DNA from: Intoshia linei
Taxonomy: Eukaryota > Orthonectida > Rhopaluridae
Assembly (NCBI GenBank): GCA_001642005.1
Contig: LWCA01000059.1
Location: 1-64,000 of the forward strand
Direction: 5' to 3'
DNA: 64,000 nt
Part shown: one piece after another, positions 35,840-48,179 of the stretch
Position numbering within the stretch: the stretch's first letter is position 1
Layout: each line of letters opens with the position of its first letter
The notes under the pieces: generated by a model
What the model was told of the DNA's origin: nothing
The model's database searches: none
Seen by the model: the letters and a program-made list of their open reading frames with translations, nothing else
Program-made: the position numbers and the translations under genes

Positions 35840-38800
35840 TTACATAAACGGTGGGGTACAGTCATGTTGAATTGTGAACCCGCTTTGTTGTATAATATAA
35901 TGTGCTGCTTTGTTTCCAGTTATTATTCCTCTTTTATAATCATTTTCATTTTTTATATAAACCGAAAGGAAGCCTATAAATTATTATAGTGAAATAAAAG
36001 CAAACCTCCAACAAAGGCATCACCAGCTCCGTTGGTATCTACAATATTTTCTGGATTAATTTTTGTAATTTCAATTTTTTCAAATTTTACTGGCTCACAA
36101 TCATCAAATTCTGCATAAAATACTGGATCAGAACCACACGTCATGATTAGCTTTAAAGAATGGTTATTGTATTGCGAAATTATTTTTTCTCCTAATAATT
36201 TTAGTAAATCTTTGGGTTTTCCTTCTATATTGTATAATTTTGCCAAACTCAAAAATTCCTATAATTTAAAAATAAGAGTAACCTCTAAACCCGACACGTA
36301 TAACCTAATTATAATTAAGTTATTATATTAATATTTGTTTCATCATAACAACTTTCATTCTACCCAAAATATTTTCCTATTTGTGTTTAAAAATTTATAT
36401 ATATGGCAGTCGTGGGGTAAAGGTTATACATGTCGCTGCGACATATCTGCAACATTGTCGCAATGTTGCGACTAAATGGTCATAAATAATATTTATTAAA
36501 CAGATAATAAATAACCTGATCGTTTCCAATAATAATGTGAACATATTGCATCAATTTAACAATGTACGTGGATGCCAGATTACAAATAAATTCTGCTGAT
36601 ATATTGTAAACAATACGCTTGTTACCATCAAAAAGTTCCTTTGCCAATTTTATTATACATTGTGGCTTTAACATAAAGAAATAACCCTACATATAGTGTA
36701 TAGAAATTTCTACAAAGATAACATTTAAAACCATGAATAATTTATTATTTGTATTTTATGTAAATTATATTGCTCGCCGAAATATTATAATATAAATAAA
36801 TTTAAATGGGGCCTCATATTTTCAAATTGATTATTTTATAAATCATAGCATTTTCAAGTTGATAAAGTTGTGTACAGAATATATAATAAATGGTTTTTGT
36901 TAAAAAATTAACAATCGCCCCATTAAAAAATTTACAATTATGGTAATTAAATTAAATCATAATTGCGTTTCAATTAATTCAGACTTCGTGGTCCTGTATA
37001 ACTAAAAACTATTTATCTATGCAATTCGAAGAAAATAAAACTCCAGTTTATTTAAGAAAGTAAGAGGAATCGAGTTTTGAAAATTACATATTTCTATTAC
37101 AGCTTTTCGAGAATATTGTTTTATTGCAAATTTCAGAAATTGAGTCCTTCAAAGTCAAAAACCCCAATTGTCCTTTTTTTAAATTCAAACCATTATAGAA
37201 ATATAAAAAATACACAATCTCATAAAGATTTTAAATTCATAAACATTATGATAATTTCAAAATATTATATCTTCAGTTCAAAAACAAATTATCCTTTTTT
37301 GTAAAAATTAAAAGTCCTATAATTGTATACAACAGGGGTGGGGACCCTTTTGCGTGCAACGGGTCAAACCGCACATTTTATTTTATCACCTATCGCACCA
37401 AGAAAAATTCTTCAATTTTACTTCGTTCCATTTTTTAAAAATTTTTTTAATCAATATTACAAACCCTTATATCTATTTTCACTAGTTTAAGAATATTTTA
37501 AGGTTAATCGTCAATACATTTACTCTTTAAATGTATTTGAATGAAGTAAATTCTCATATTCGGCAAAATTTATAAAAATAATACTAAATCATTATGGTTT
37601 ATTATTAATCAGTTAATTCACTTATACTTATGAATGATTTTGCTTTTTTCTGACAATTGAATAAGACCTGGTTTAATGCTACTTGTGTATTAATTAAATT
37701 TAAACTATTTGAAATTTTTAATTTCACTCGCGTGTAGCAAAAATTTATAAAAGGGTCGCATGCGGCCCGCGGGCCATACTTAGCTCATATATGGTATACA
37801 ACATAAATTCTGGGATATTTTTTAAAATCATAAGCATTACATAAATCGCAACCTCAAAATAGTGCATTTTCACAATCAAAATCCCAGATTACCCTTTTTT
37901 TTAAAAATGAAAACAACCATAGAATTTAAAAGAAATATACAGATGATACAGTAATTTACAGGTAACACAAATACAAAGTTTTAATTTGAACTAGTGACGC
38001 CTTCACGGTCAAAAAAGAACTTTAGTATTCATCTTTTTTATATAGAAACTATATTATTAAAACAAAAAATTTGAAATAATGAACGGTCTTACAATTAAAA
38101 AAAAAGATTATTCTTAAATGGCTTATCCAGTTGATGTAGATACAAAAATTTAAAACGTAAAACGTCAAAACGTAACTAATTTTGAAAAAACTTTAGTTGT
38201 ATATTTTAAATTAATCATTAATTTAATGACAAGTTATAGTATACAATGTTAATACATTAATGTTTGTATTTCCATATTACAGTAATAATCATCACACAGA
38301 GAATACTGCATTATTAGGTAAATCACAAAGTTATGTCGTTTTTATTGATGTAATTGATTAAAAACGCTATATCATCGATAAGATTTCACATATTTCCAAA
38401 TATAAAATTTTTTTTTGTAACAATCATGTGTATGACCACATCAGATGAGAACGTAATTTATTTAAATCTACATTTATTCAATGGTTATTTAGACGAAATA
38501 TTTTAATGATTTTGAGGGACATTTACGTCATATTTTACTGTATGAGTACTTTAAGGACCGCAGTGTAGTGGTATCTACCAAAAATATATGTGCTGTGTAT
38601 GTTAAGGATGTTTTAAAAAACAGAAAATGTCAAATATGGTTTAATAGATTTCGTGATGAAAACCACACCCTAATGGATTTCCAACGTTCCGGTAAATCAG
38701 TGGTTTTGTAAGATTTAATGAAGTAATAGATTTAATAAATGATTCCACTGCAAGTAATATTTTCTATCAAAAACCACTAAGTTCTTTTTGGTGTAATATG

Positions 38801-41800
38801 ATTGATTTATATCCAAATGTATTTACGATTGCTTTGAGATTGCTACTATCTTTACTGTCAACTTATCTGCATGAAGCAGGATTTTATACGCTTTTTCATA
38901 TAAAAACAATCAATAAACAGATTCAATGTTAAAAATGATATGAGGCTCGCCTTATCGCATACACTGCAAAATATCAATAATTGTATCTAAAATGGAACCT
39001 GAAATTTCACATAAAGAAAATAAATTTAATTATTATAATAATACATTGTACTGAGGTGCTCACTGAGCACAGTATAAAATATAAATAGAACTGAATATGA
39101 TTTTTTAATATTTTCATTTATGTAAACTGATATGATGTTTAAAGTATATAGAAAATTTTTGTGTCGCGAAAATTTTTTATGTTTATAAGAGGGTCGCGAA
39201 CACAAAAAAATTGAAAACCACTGCGGTAGACCTTCAACTATTGATATTAATATAATAAAAATTGAATTGAAAAAATATCCAATTCAAACATGTCAATCGC
39301 TTTCCATTGTTGCCAGCTGTTCAAAAACCAGTGCCTATAATTGGTTGAAACGTTACACAAAGTGAATAAGTCTGAAATATGAGTACCCCACTTATTAACG
39401 ATTCAACATAAATTCAATATAAAAAACATGCCAATAATTACTAGACAGACTAAAAAATGAACCGTTTTTAGAAAATATTGTGACTGGTGATAAAAAATGG
39501 ATACATTGTGATAATACTAAATTGAAAAAACAATGGCTATCTTCCCAGGAATCACCGATATTGACTCCAAAACCAGAACTCCATGGTAAAAAGGTAATGA
39601 TGAGTATTTGGTGGGATATGAAAGGCATACTTTATTATGAATATCTTAAAAACATAAAAACCATTAATGCGGAAAACTATTGCGAATAATTGGATGAATT
39701 GACCGATGCAATTGACCGTAAAAGACCTCAAATTTTATCTAAAGGTAATATTATTTTGTTACACGACAATGATAGACCTCATACTGCTATAAAGACTAGA
39801 AAACATTTAATGGACCTTAATTATAAGGTATTAGATCACCCACCATATTCTCCAGGCATTGCTCCTTCTGACTATCACCTTTTTAGGTCAATGAGTAACC
39901 ATTACCATGGAAAAAACGATTCAATTGAGCATTTAAAATCTGACATTGATACCTTTTTGACAAATAAAAGCCAGAGTTTTTTTTAAAATGGAATTAAGAG
40001 GATACCGGAACATTGGAGAAGAATTGTCAAATGTAATATAGAATGTTTTGTAGAATAAATGTTAATCAAAATTGTTATTTTAAAAGTTTTAATTATACAT
40101 TAAATTTAACTATGTAGTTATAAAAACGACATTACTTGGTGATTAACCTAATAGTAATAAATTAATACTACATTTTTGCCATTTCATTTATACATTATAT
40201 TGCAAACGTAGTTATAATTTAAGTCTAATATATACATTTATATATATTTAAATATTTATAAACGTAATTATAATTTAACTCTAATATATATTTAAATTAA
40301 CCCATATACTCCCTGTGTGACCATATGATCACTTTTATAAAAAACACGTATCAAATTGAAACAAAGTTAATTAAATATAAAAAATTAAATTAATTAGTAT
40401 ATTATATACCATTCGAGTATATTAGTTATGAGTTTTCACCGATTAGCCTCCTGTGTCACTAACAGTGGGCCAAAATGATTTTTTGAAAAAATTTTTTATA
40501 TTTTTTTGTTGTTAAAGTTGTGATAACTGAATTTAATGAATACCATATGATGAATTCATGTATTGGCTACAATTTGATGAAATAATTAGGTATATTGACG
40601 ATACGGTTTTATATATACATGCTTTTATTTGCCTTATTCTCCCAATGTGAACATATGGAATGTGAAATAACTCCATAACTACAATTGGTAATTACCTAAA
40701 ATTATATATGGTGAGCAATAGGCAAGTATGTATTAACTTCCCAAATTTTTGGAAAAATCGAATCCAAAAAATTGGAAAAATTTGTCTGGGAGTATAAGGG
40801 TTAATGTAAACTATCTGAGTTTAAAAGGTTCGATATATTTTTTTCATAAGAAAAATTTAAATATAAAAAATTGTAGTAGTCGTCTTAGGTTTCTTACAGC
40901 TGGTTTAGATCATAAGGTTTAAGAAAACATTGCATTCAAATCATAGATAAATATAAATATTTTAAAAAAATATTACCGTTATGTAAAATACGTTAGTATT
41001 TTTCAGATAATTTAAATTTTCAGGTGAAAGCATAAATTCTTCAGATATGTCTTGAGTCGCACCAAGATTTGTGGCTAAAGACCTGCAATTCAAATAATAA
41101 AATGTATATACAAAACTTTCCTATATTTTCGGTCTTTTGAAATCATGGCGCAACAAATGCCTGTTGAATTCTTGTGTGATATTTCAAAATTTGTTTTCAA
41201 ATGTGACTTACTACACTCGATTCGTAATTGTCTACCCTCTTCATCATTCCCAATGCAACTAGCATAAGCTATACAGTTTTTTTCGTTGATAATCCACTTT
41301 TATATTAATTTTAAAAATGTAGTGAATAACATTTTATGTAACATTAAATATTAACGGGCGGACACATGGTATTTTAAATATTGATTGAGGGTGAGTCAAA
41401 ATTGTAATGATTTAAAATTGATTTTATATTATTGTTGTTGGGAATCGTTCATATACCGATGAATTAGATGTGATATTGGTCATTAGTAATGACTCATTAC
41501 GAATAATGTGGACATATTTACGGTTCAGTTAAACATAAAATTGTAATCATGGAGTAAAACGTTCGCCCGTTCGGAGCGGTGTATACCTGTAACATTCTTA
41601 AAACATTCAGACTAGAACCACCTAAATGTAAATATAAAAGTAAATGATAAGTTAACCTGGCACAATATCATATTCATACGTATCGATAAAATCTTTAAAG
41701 CTAATATTAATATTTAACGATATACATTGTATATTATACAATAATAATATATTAATAACATATATAATAGTAATGTATAATATTACAGATTTTTCTGTTT

Positions 41801-42039
41801 TTCGCCAACAATAATTAACCCATCCTTCTCCAAGCCATATCTAGTTTTTTAGATTATAATACGTATTAGTTTTGCACCACGAACGATGACGAATTTTGAG
41901 ATACATATTTTAGAAAAATTTTGTACATTTTGATAATTTAATAATTAAATAATAAAAGTTACTTTTCTAAAAATGACTCATCTACAACAGCACTAATGTC
42001 AAGTAAGGCATTCCCAAACGCAAATAACTGATTTTTCAT
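35840..42039 (-). CDS. Adenosine kinase-like, copy A
   Basis: PfkB-family enzyme that phosphorylates adenosine to AMP in purine salvage. Nine exons from 5': 41963-42039, 41787-41840, 41657-41700, 41587-41621, 41121-41296, 40977-41082, 36516-36686, 36006-36258, 35840-35973; 1050 bases, 349 residues (human 345-362). Landmarks: FAFGNALLDISAVVDE, YGLEKDGLII, VPGGSSLNVLRM (substrate GGS loop), ASCIGNDEEG, GICCAMIS, GNDQ, LIMTCGSDPVFYAE and the catalytic loop DTNGAGDAFVGG. Intron 6 is 4.3 kb and holds a mariner relic and a MITE. Donor 5 is unusual: exon 5 ends ATATAG and the intron begins GAAAGT, not GT. Using the next GT, six bases on and not at this position in the paralogs, would shift frame into an early stop. 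Copy A is thus either GA-AG spliced or decaying. Confidence 0.85.
36398..36480. repeat. Short GC-richer inverted repeat
   Basis: In intron 7 of adenosine kinase copy A, between GCAGTCGTGGGG and GACTAAATGG, lie GTCGCTGCGAC and GCAACATTGTCGCAATGTTGC, nested perfect or near-perfect palindromes that would form a strong hairpin in very AT-rich surroundings. Possibly the end of a transposable element. Confidence 0.45.
37130..37960 (-). repeat. Tandem repeat family, locus 2 (split by a MITE)
   Basis: Units with CCTTTTTTTAAA, TTTTCAAAAT and AGTCCTATAATT-like blocks occur at about 37137-37324 and resume at 37802-37940. They resemble, on the opposite strand, the units at 8812-9135. The MITE at 37333-37793 is inserted into this array. 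Confidence 0.45.
37333..37793. mobile_element. hAT-like MITE inserted in a tandem repeat
   Basis: 461-base element starting CAGGGGTGGGGACCC and ending with a GC-rich tract GCGGCCCGCGGGCC then CATACTTAGCTCATATATG. Flanked by perfect 8-base duplications GTATACAA at 37325-37332 and 37794-37801. The right terminus is degenerate, so the exact end rests on the duplication. Confidence 0.7.
38515..40058 (+). mobile_element. Mariner (DD34D) transposase relic with nested MITE
   Basis: Fragments of a mariner transposase in order: an N-terminal DNA-binding part (RHILLYEYFKDRSVV, NICAVYVKDVL, WFNRFRDENHTL, RSGKS) to 38697; then from 39224 GRPSTIDIN and further debris; VTGDKKWIHCDN, HGKKVMMSIWWDMKGILYYE, ILLHDNDRPHTA, HPPYSPGIAPSDYHLF and RIPEHWRRIVKCNIECF ending at 40058. 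The second and third catalytic aspartates are 34 residues apart. It is dead: an in-frame stop at 39687-39689, a frameshift near 39985, degraded sequence at 39350-39460 and a 526-base insertion. It sits in intron 6 of adenosine kinase copy A. I could not delimit its terminal repeats. Confidence 0.85.
38698..39223. mobile_element. hAT-like MITE nested in the mariner relic
   Basis: 526-base element with ends CAGTGGTTTTG and GAAAACCACTG, flanked by CGGTAAAT (38690-38697) and CGGTAGAC (39224-39231). The mariner reading frame runs RSG before it and GRPS after it, so the insertion point is exact to a few bases. No coding capacity seen. Confidence 0.78.
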
Positions 42040-42750
42040 GCTTTTTTGAAATTAAACGCTTAAAATAAATAAAAATTTATTTATACTACTAGGCAAATAT
42101 GTTGCTATATTTTATTACGCTTTGAATTACGTTTGTATTGTTTCAAATATCATGTAAATATCACTTTACGATTTTGTGGCATAAACTTTATGCTTGAAAT
42201 AATCGTTAAATAAAGAATTGCAATTGCATTTGTATAAAATACTATTGTACCGTCTCGTTGGAAGAATTAAATTGTGTGCAAAACCATAGAACTTCCACTA
42301 AACAAAAATATTTAGATTTGAATGGTACAACTGTATTAGACAGACCTTTAAATTCTAGAGGTTTAGAGTCTAGAACAAGGGAGAAATGTGATCAAAAAAA
42401 AATTTTAAGAGAAGAGATATAATACTGTTTTTACTGTATTCTAATTTGAAAATTAAAAAGTTATTTTGTTCTATCTTCTGTTAGATTTTGCGGTATAGAA
42501 AGAAGTTTTAGCATGCTGAAGAAAGTACTACAAAGTAAGTAAGCAAAGAAATTTTTTTATAGATCAGCGTACCAATAAAGTAAAGCGACTAAAAGTACAT
42601 TTTTTTGGCAAAATCGAAAACGTACTAATTAACAAATTATTTAATTAAAGTCATACACAAAAAATAAACTTTTGCTTCGCTAAGCCATGAATCATGAAAT
42701 CTTATCCGATCGCAATGTTAACATTACATTTTACATTGTTAACATTTATT
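42040..42750. other. Spacer between adenosine kinases A and B with hAT transposase scrap
   Basis: About 711 bases. At 42489-42536 (+) the frame reads CGIERSFSMLKKVLQ, which matches the ERSFS-type dimerisation motif at the C-terminus of hAT transposases. The preceding 250 bases may be further debris, but I could not read a continuous frame. The rest is AT-rich and should include the promoter of copy A. Confidence 0.5.
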
Positions 42751-45168
42751 TTACAGAAACGGTGGGTTTATATCGTGTTCAATGTTAAAACCGCTTTGTT
42801 GGATAATGTAATTGGCTGCTTTGTTTCCTCGTAATATTGCCTTTTTGTAATCATTTTCATTTTTTATATACACTGAAAGAAACCCTAATTTAATTTTAAT
42901 ATTTAAAAATGATATGTAAACCTCCAGCAAATGCATCTCCAGCACCATTAGTATCATTTATATCTGCATTGTCAATTTTTATTATATTTATTTTTTCACA
43001 TTTTATAGATTCACATTCATCAACTTCGGCATAAATTACAGGATCAGAACCACAAGTCATTATCAATTTCAGTGAATGATTAAAATATTCGTTTATTAGT
43101 TTTTTACCCAACGTTTTTAATAATATTTCATCTTTAACTGATATATCGTACAATTTGGCCAAACTTTCAAATTCCTATAATATTATATTATATTATATAT
43201 GTTAAGATTTATTATTTCAAAAATTGAAAAATTTTTGTTGATAACTAAGACAATTTTTGAATGTAATTTATGTTTTTCATTGAAATACTATTTATATTGT
43301 TAACGTACATTATAGTATATTTATTGTATGTATCAATAAATTCATTCTTACAAGAGAATGAAAATAGTCCTATAATTATAAAAAACAAATTATGCAACAG
43401 TTTTCAAATCACTAACATAATCGTAAATCTTACCTCAAGTGACACTTTTTTTGAAAATGAAAAGGGTTATAGAATTTTTACAATATTATGCTTATTCGAT
43501 AAATTTATGCGTAATTTTAATTATATTGTAATATAAAAATTTTTAGATCAATAAACCTGATCATTCCCAATTACAATATGAACGTATTTCATCAGTTTAA
43601 TAATGTGTTTCGATGCCACATGACAAATAAATTCTGCTGATATGTTGTATATGACCCGTTTGTTACTTTCATAATATTCTTTTGCCAATTTTAAAATGCA
43701 TTTAGGTCTCAACATAAATATATAACCCTAAATAAAATGCATATATATTGTAGTAAATAAATATTGCTAATGTCGAACCTACCGTATTCTACAATACCCT
43801 CTTCAGGTGGGGTAGAATCGAAAAATTTAGGTCAAATTGTAGGTTCTATACTGCTTAAATTAATTCATATTTTTCATAATTTACCTAACAAATTCGACAA
43901 ACGAATCATAAAAACATCGAGTTGATTTACAAAAAATAATATAATACCCAAATCTCTCAACTCTTTTAATATATCATCAGATATACTTCAATAAACAGGC
44001 TTAACGGATGTAGCTAAAATAACGATATACAAAATATTAAAAACTAAAGGTAAAGTAGGGAATACTGAATCTAAAACACTTTCCCCTAAAAGACACAATA
44101 AATTACGGTTGATTAGGGTAAATAGTTATATGAAGATAAATTTTGGTAATTTAATTATAATTATATACCGTAATGTAAAATATGTGCGAATCTCGTAAAT
44201 GATTCATATTGATGGGTGAAACCATAAAATCTTCGGATATGTGTTGAGTGGCACCTAGATCCGTTGCCAGTGATCTAAATTAAAATGTAAAAGTGTTAAA
44301 TTCAACTTGCCTATATCTTCTGTCTTTTGAAATCATGACACAACAAATACCTGTTTGGTGCTCTTTTGATATTTCAAAGTTTGTTATTAAATTCGATTTA
44401 CTGCATTGGATGTTTAACTGCCTCCCCATTTCGTCATCACCAATACAACTAGCATAAAATATAACATTTTCTTCGTTTATAATCCACTAAAAAATAAACA
44501 TAATAAATAAACGACTAAATAAATAAAAATACGTAAGGAAAATGTGATTACTGAATTTTCAGATCGCCCTGGACTTTATTTTGTTGAATATACTGGAATC
44601 GTTTTTCTTCAGTTAAAATTGAAATTTATCATGTTTACATTTTCAAAAACGGGGCCTGTATAATTTTTTGATATAAAAAAGTGCCCATAAGATGAAAAAG
44701 GTTGTCGATCCCTGGTGTAATATATAATATATTTCTAATTTTAAAAATTTTAAAAAACCTGCATCATTCTGAAAACATTTAAAGATGATCCACCTACATG
44801 AATTACATATGAATACTTTACATTTAGTAATTACCTGGTACGACATCACATTTATAATTTCTTGAAAATTCAAGTATTCTAAATTTATTTATATTAAAAC
44901 AAGTACAAGTATGTGCGAATAACGGAAGTTCCACAGTATTTAATTAAAGGTAAAAGTAAATGTTAGGAAATATAAATTACAAATTTTTTGCTTTTTCATC
45001 TATGAGAATGATTCCATTTTTTTCCAAATTGTATCTATAATATATATTGATATAATATCAAAAATTGATTATATTGTAGTACAAAAAATACTTTTGAAGG
45101 AAGGTTGTGTCGACAATAGCACTTTTATCGACTAAAGCATTTCCAAATGCAAATATTTTATTTTTCAT
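42751..45168 (-). CDS. Adenosine kinase-like, copy B
   Basis: Second tandem adenosine kinase. Exons from 5': 45092-45168, 44981-45034, 44835-44878, 44759-44793, 44311-44486, 44169-44274, 43557-43727, 42922-43174, 42751-42884; all nine have exactly the lengths of copy A, 349 residues. Landmarks: FAFGNALVDKSAIVD (the usual D-I/V-S reads DKS), YNLEKNGIILIDE, VVPGGSSLNVFRM, ASCIGDDEMG, GICCVMIS, IGNDQ, LIMTCGSDPVIYAE, catalytic DTNGAGDAFAGG. Donor 5 is AG|GCAAGT, the standard form of a GC-AG intron. The whole gene spans 2.4 kb because no TE has entered its introns; the largest intron, 44794-44834 aside, is about 440 bases. It lies 711 bases downstream-to-start of copy A on the same strand. Confidence 0.9.
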
Positions 45169-45740
45169 ACTCAATTTTTTTTTTTATTATGTAATTAAGA
45201 AATACTGGAATAAATGTTGAAAATTTAGCATACAAGTTAAGTATACAATATTCTAGCATTTTATTGATATATTTATCTAATACAAAAAATTTATTTTGTG
45301 TAAATATCATAAACATTTTTTATTTATATTATTGTATAACAAAGATTTTATAAAATTGGTGTATTGTTGCAAAAATTTGTTAAAATAACGACTGCTATAC
45401 ATATACAATGTATACATATGCATAAAATACACCAGAAAATGATAATTAATGTTACCGTACTACAAATACATGTACGTTGCACATTAGAATATGGTCAACT
45501 TTAATTAACAGTCAGTGAACGTATTTTAATACAAAAATATTGATAAATAATATTCTATTACATAAATAAATGTCATTTATATAATTTAACATGCAAGTAG
45601 TTTCTCGTTTATAAGTACACTTGCTATTAAGGGCGCACTATAAAAAGATCGTAAATCAAAAGATCGTAAAAATAAACTTTGTAACTAAAATAAATATACT
45701 AAATTAAATTGGATACAAAAATATTATCTGGTGTGAACAC

Positions 45741-46246
45741 TAGGGGGGTGTCAATTTTTTCACTTTTTGGCGAAAATACAAAAGTGCCACCCCAGACGTG
45801 GAAGATAGGGTTAAATGATACACAATTATCAAAAAATTATATAAAAAGGATTAAAAAAAACCCTGGAGCAAAGCACTTCAAAATATGAATAATAAACAAA
45901 ATTTAATTTTATTTGTATAGTAAATTTCATAGTAATAATAATTTATATAACAATTAATCTTCATTTTATATTTTTTTATCAATTCGGCGTTCATGATTCG
46001 CTAGACGATAATTTTGCGCATCTTTATAGCTATTTGTCGAAAAATTTTTATATTTAAAATAATATTTTTAAGAAAATTGTCATCTATTAGTTACTGTGAG
46101 CGATATATTGTTCAAAATTTTAGAGGCGATGCCCATCGGGTTTTTTTAACAATTGAGAGGTAAGATTGGGTGCAAATTGAATATTTTCAAAAATTTTATA
46201 TGGTGGAAGGGTGCACTTTTAATATAAAAATTCGTTCACACCCCTA
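45741..46246. mobile_element. hAT MITE family A, copy 2
   Basis: 506-base element with ends TAGGGGGGTGTCAATTTT and TTCGTTCACACCCCTA. Perfect 8-base duplication GTGAACAC at 45733-45740 and 46247-46254. Same family as 25556-26062 but in opposite orientation: shared blocks include GCACCCTTCCACCATAT, TTTGCACCCAATCTTACCTC and GTGCCACCCCA. Confidence 0.85.
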
Positions 46247-47298
46247 GTGAACACCATAGAATATTTATAATTTTTTTGTAATATAGTTTGTAGGTATAAT
46301 ATGGTATTTTAATATTTTAGTTTTAACTTGGGTCTGTAGTCTAAATTAAATGAATTAGTTAATGAATTATTTGATTTTTATTAAGCTTTTTAGTTAGTTA
46401 TTATATTGACAGTGAAAACTAAAAATATTATGTACAAAATCGAAGACTAAAAATAATAACTTATATATTAATACCAATATACTTATATACTATTAATATT
46501 ATATTACTTAAATATTTTACACTGAATGTTGCTAAGAATTATAACAATATAAGTATTGAGAATAAGATTAACATTTAATTTTTATTAATTAATTTGCATT
46601 TAAGTGTATATAAGTTATTAAAATCTAATTTCATTTCTTGTTTTTGGGTATATGCGATTAATTTATCTACAGAACTTAGCATATCTTGCCTCTCATCCTC
46701 GGATATGGATGGTTCAGCATCGTCCCTATATAATCGTTAGTCGTAATCATAGTCGATATTACTGTTTTGCATGGTCGTTGGTAATCATCAGTTACCTATT
46801 GGTATGATTTACCATCTTCAATTTCGGATATAATGTTTAATTACATTACATTTAAAGTCAGTAAATAAATTTAGTAAAGCGACTAGTAAAGTCAGTAAAG
46901 CAATTCTTCATTTGACATACATAATTAAATTTTAAAATGAAAATAAGCAGACTTTGATAATTTAATTTAATTATATTTATTTTAATTTGCGGAATTATTT
47001 CACCCATCAACAATTTTAAAATTGGTGTTTTATTGCTGTATTTAATAACAAGATACTACTGTATATAAAAACAATTAGAAATAACATTTATATGGAAAGT
47101 TAAATTTTAACTATTAACAGTAGTGTAGAATCTATGAAGTAAATGTAGTACGATGTATGTTTTTGATTTATAAATTGTTATACTGAATGCAGTGAATTAT
47201 TATAATAAATAATATATATAAATAAATAATAATAAATATTCAATAATTATTGAATATTCAATGAGCAGCACTGCAGTAATTTGTTCAAAATTTATATT

Positions 47299-47460
47299 GG
47301 TACCGCCTTATTTTGGTTTGTATACAAACCATAGTAAATTTATGAGTGTAGTTTTTGGCATTTATACAAATCAATGTTAATTTATGAGTGTAGTTTTTGG
47401 CATCTATACAAACAAATATAAATTTATGAGTGCAGTTTTTAGCATCTATACATGCAATCG
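47299..47460. repeat. 42-base minisatellite
   Basis: TATGAGTG(T/C)AGTTTTT recurs at 47341, 47383 and 47425, exactly 42 bases apart, each followed by GGCAT or AGCAT and CTATACA. A weaker unit precedes at about 47299. It directly adjoins the dispersed repeat starting near 47470. Confidence 0.75.
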
Positions 47461-47469
47461 TCTCGTAAA

Positions 47470-47830
47470 ATTGAAAATGTAAATAGTGATCCTACAATTT
47501 CAAAAAAAATTTGCATAGAACATATACACATTTCCAATAAAGAAATATGGGTGAAAATCTATATAATTCATTCTTTCTTATTTTTTTCATTGCTACGCAA
47601 TTTTTCATGCTCAAATACTCATTTTCAAAAAATTTATCAAAATTAAAATCTAAATCAAAATAATATATTAACTGATAATATTAATTAATAATAATTAATA
47701 TGATAAAAACTTATTAATATTTTTGTATCTATTACAATGCTTTGCAATGTTGGTAAAATTCTTCTTAAATGTTTTTAAACTTCTGCTTCCGTTATTATTA
47801 TTATTGATACATAATTGGTATTTTTAATTA
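47470..47830 (+). repeat. Dispersed repeat B, copy 1
   Basis: Shares blocks in the same order with 57520-57840: GATCCTACA, CATTTCCAATAAA, AATATGGGTGAAAATCTA, CATTGCTACGCAATTTTT and TTGATACATAATTGGTATTTTT. A short third piece occurs at 50638-50690. Apparently non-coding; perhaps the end of a larger element. Confidence 0.6.
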
Positions 47831-48179
47831 TTTATTGTATTGATAATGAATCATGTTACATCAAATTTAAATTTATAATGTTAAAATTAGATAGGCCCGC
47901 CCTCGGCAGATCTAGGTGCTGTTTGTACGTAGTATAAAGCAACCAAACTAGTTATAATTATAATAATCATATGTTTGAGTTTCTTATACTACAAATAATT
48001 TTTTATTATTTATGATTATAATCATTCCTGCATACTATATAGTTTTAAACAAATATTTTAAAATTCGGGATTGGTTCGATTTATTTTTAAATTTTTAAAT
48101 AAATTCAATTTTCTTCGATATCTTGCCAATCCCAATAAATACTGATAAAACTATTATTTATTTATATTTATTATAAAAA

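Larger units (their letters stand above)
45169..48179. other. TE-rich spacer between adenosine kinases B and C
   Basis: Contains hAT MITE family A copy 2 (45741-46246), a 42-base minisatellite (47299-47460) and a dispersed repeat (47470-47830), all listed separately. No gene recognised; the ORF at 47452-47646 is part of the repeat. A TA-rich simple stretch runs at about 47200-47260. Confidence 0.6.

Noticed and set aside
39395-39628. Minus-strand ORF in the mariner region
   Set aside because: Shadow of the transposase frame on the plus strand, which carries the catalytic motifs.
44643-44873. Minus-strand ORF with MNFQEIINVMSYQ
   Set aside because: Frame-shifted reading across exons 3-4 of adenosine kinase copy B; the in-phase exons explain the region.
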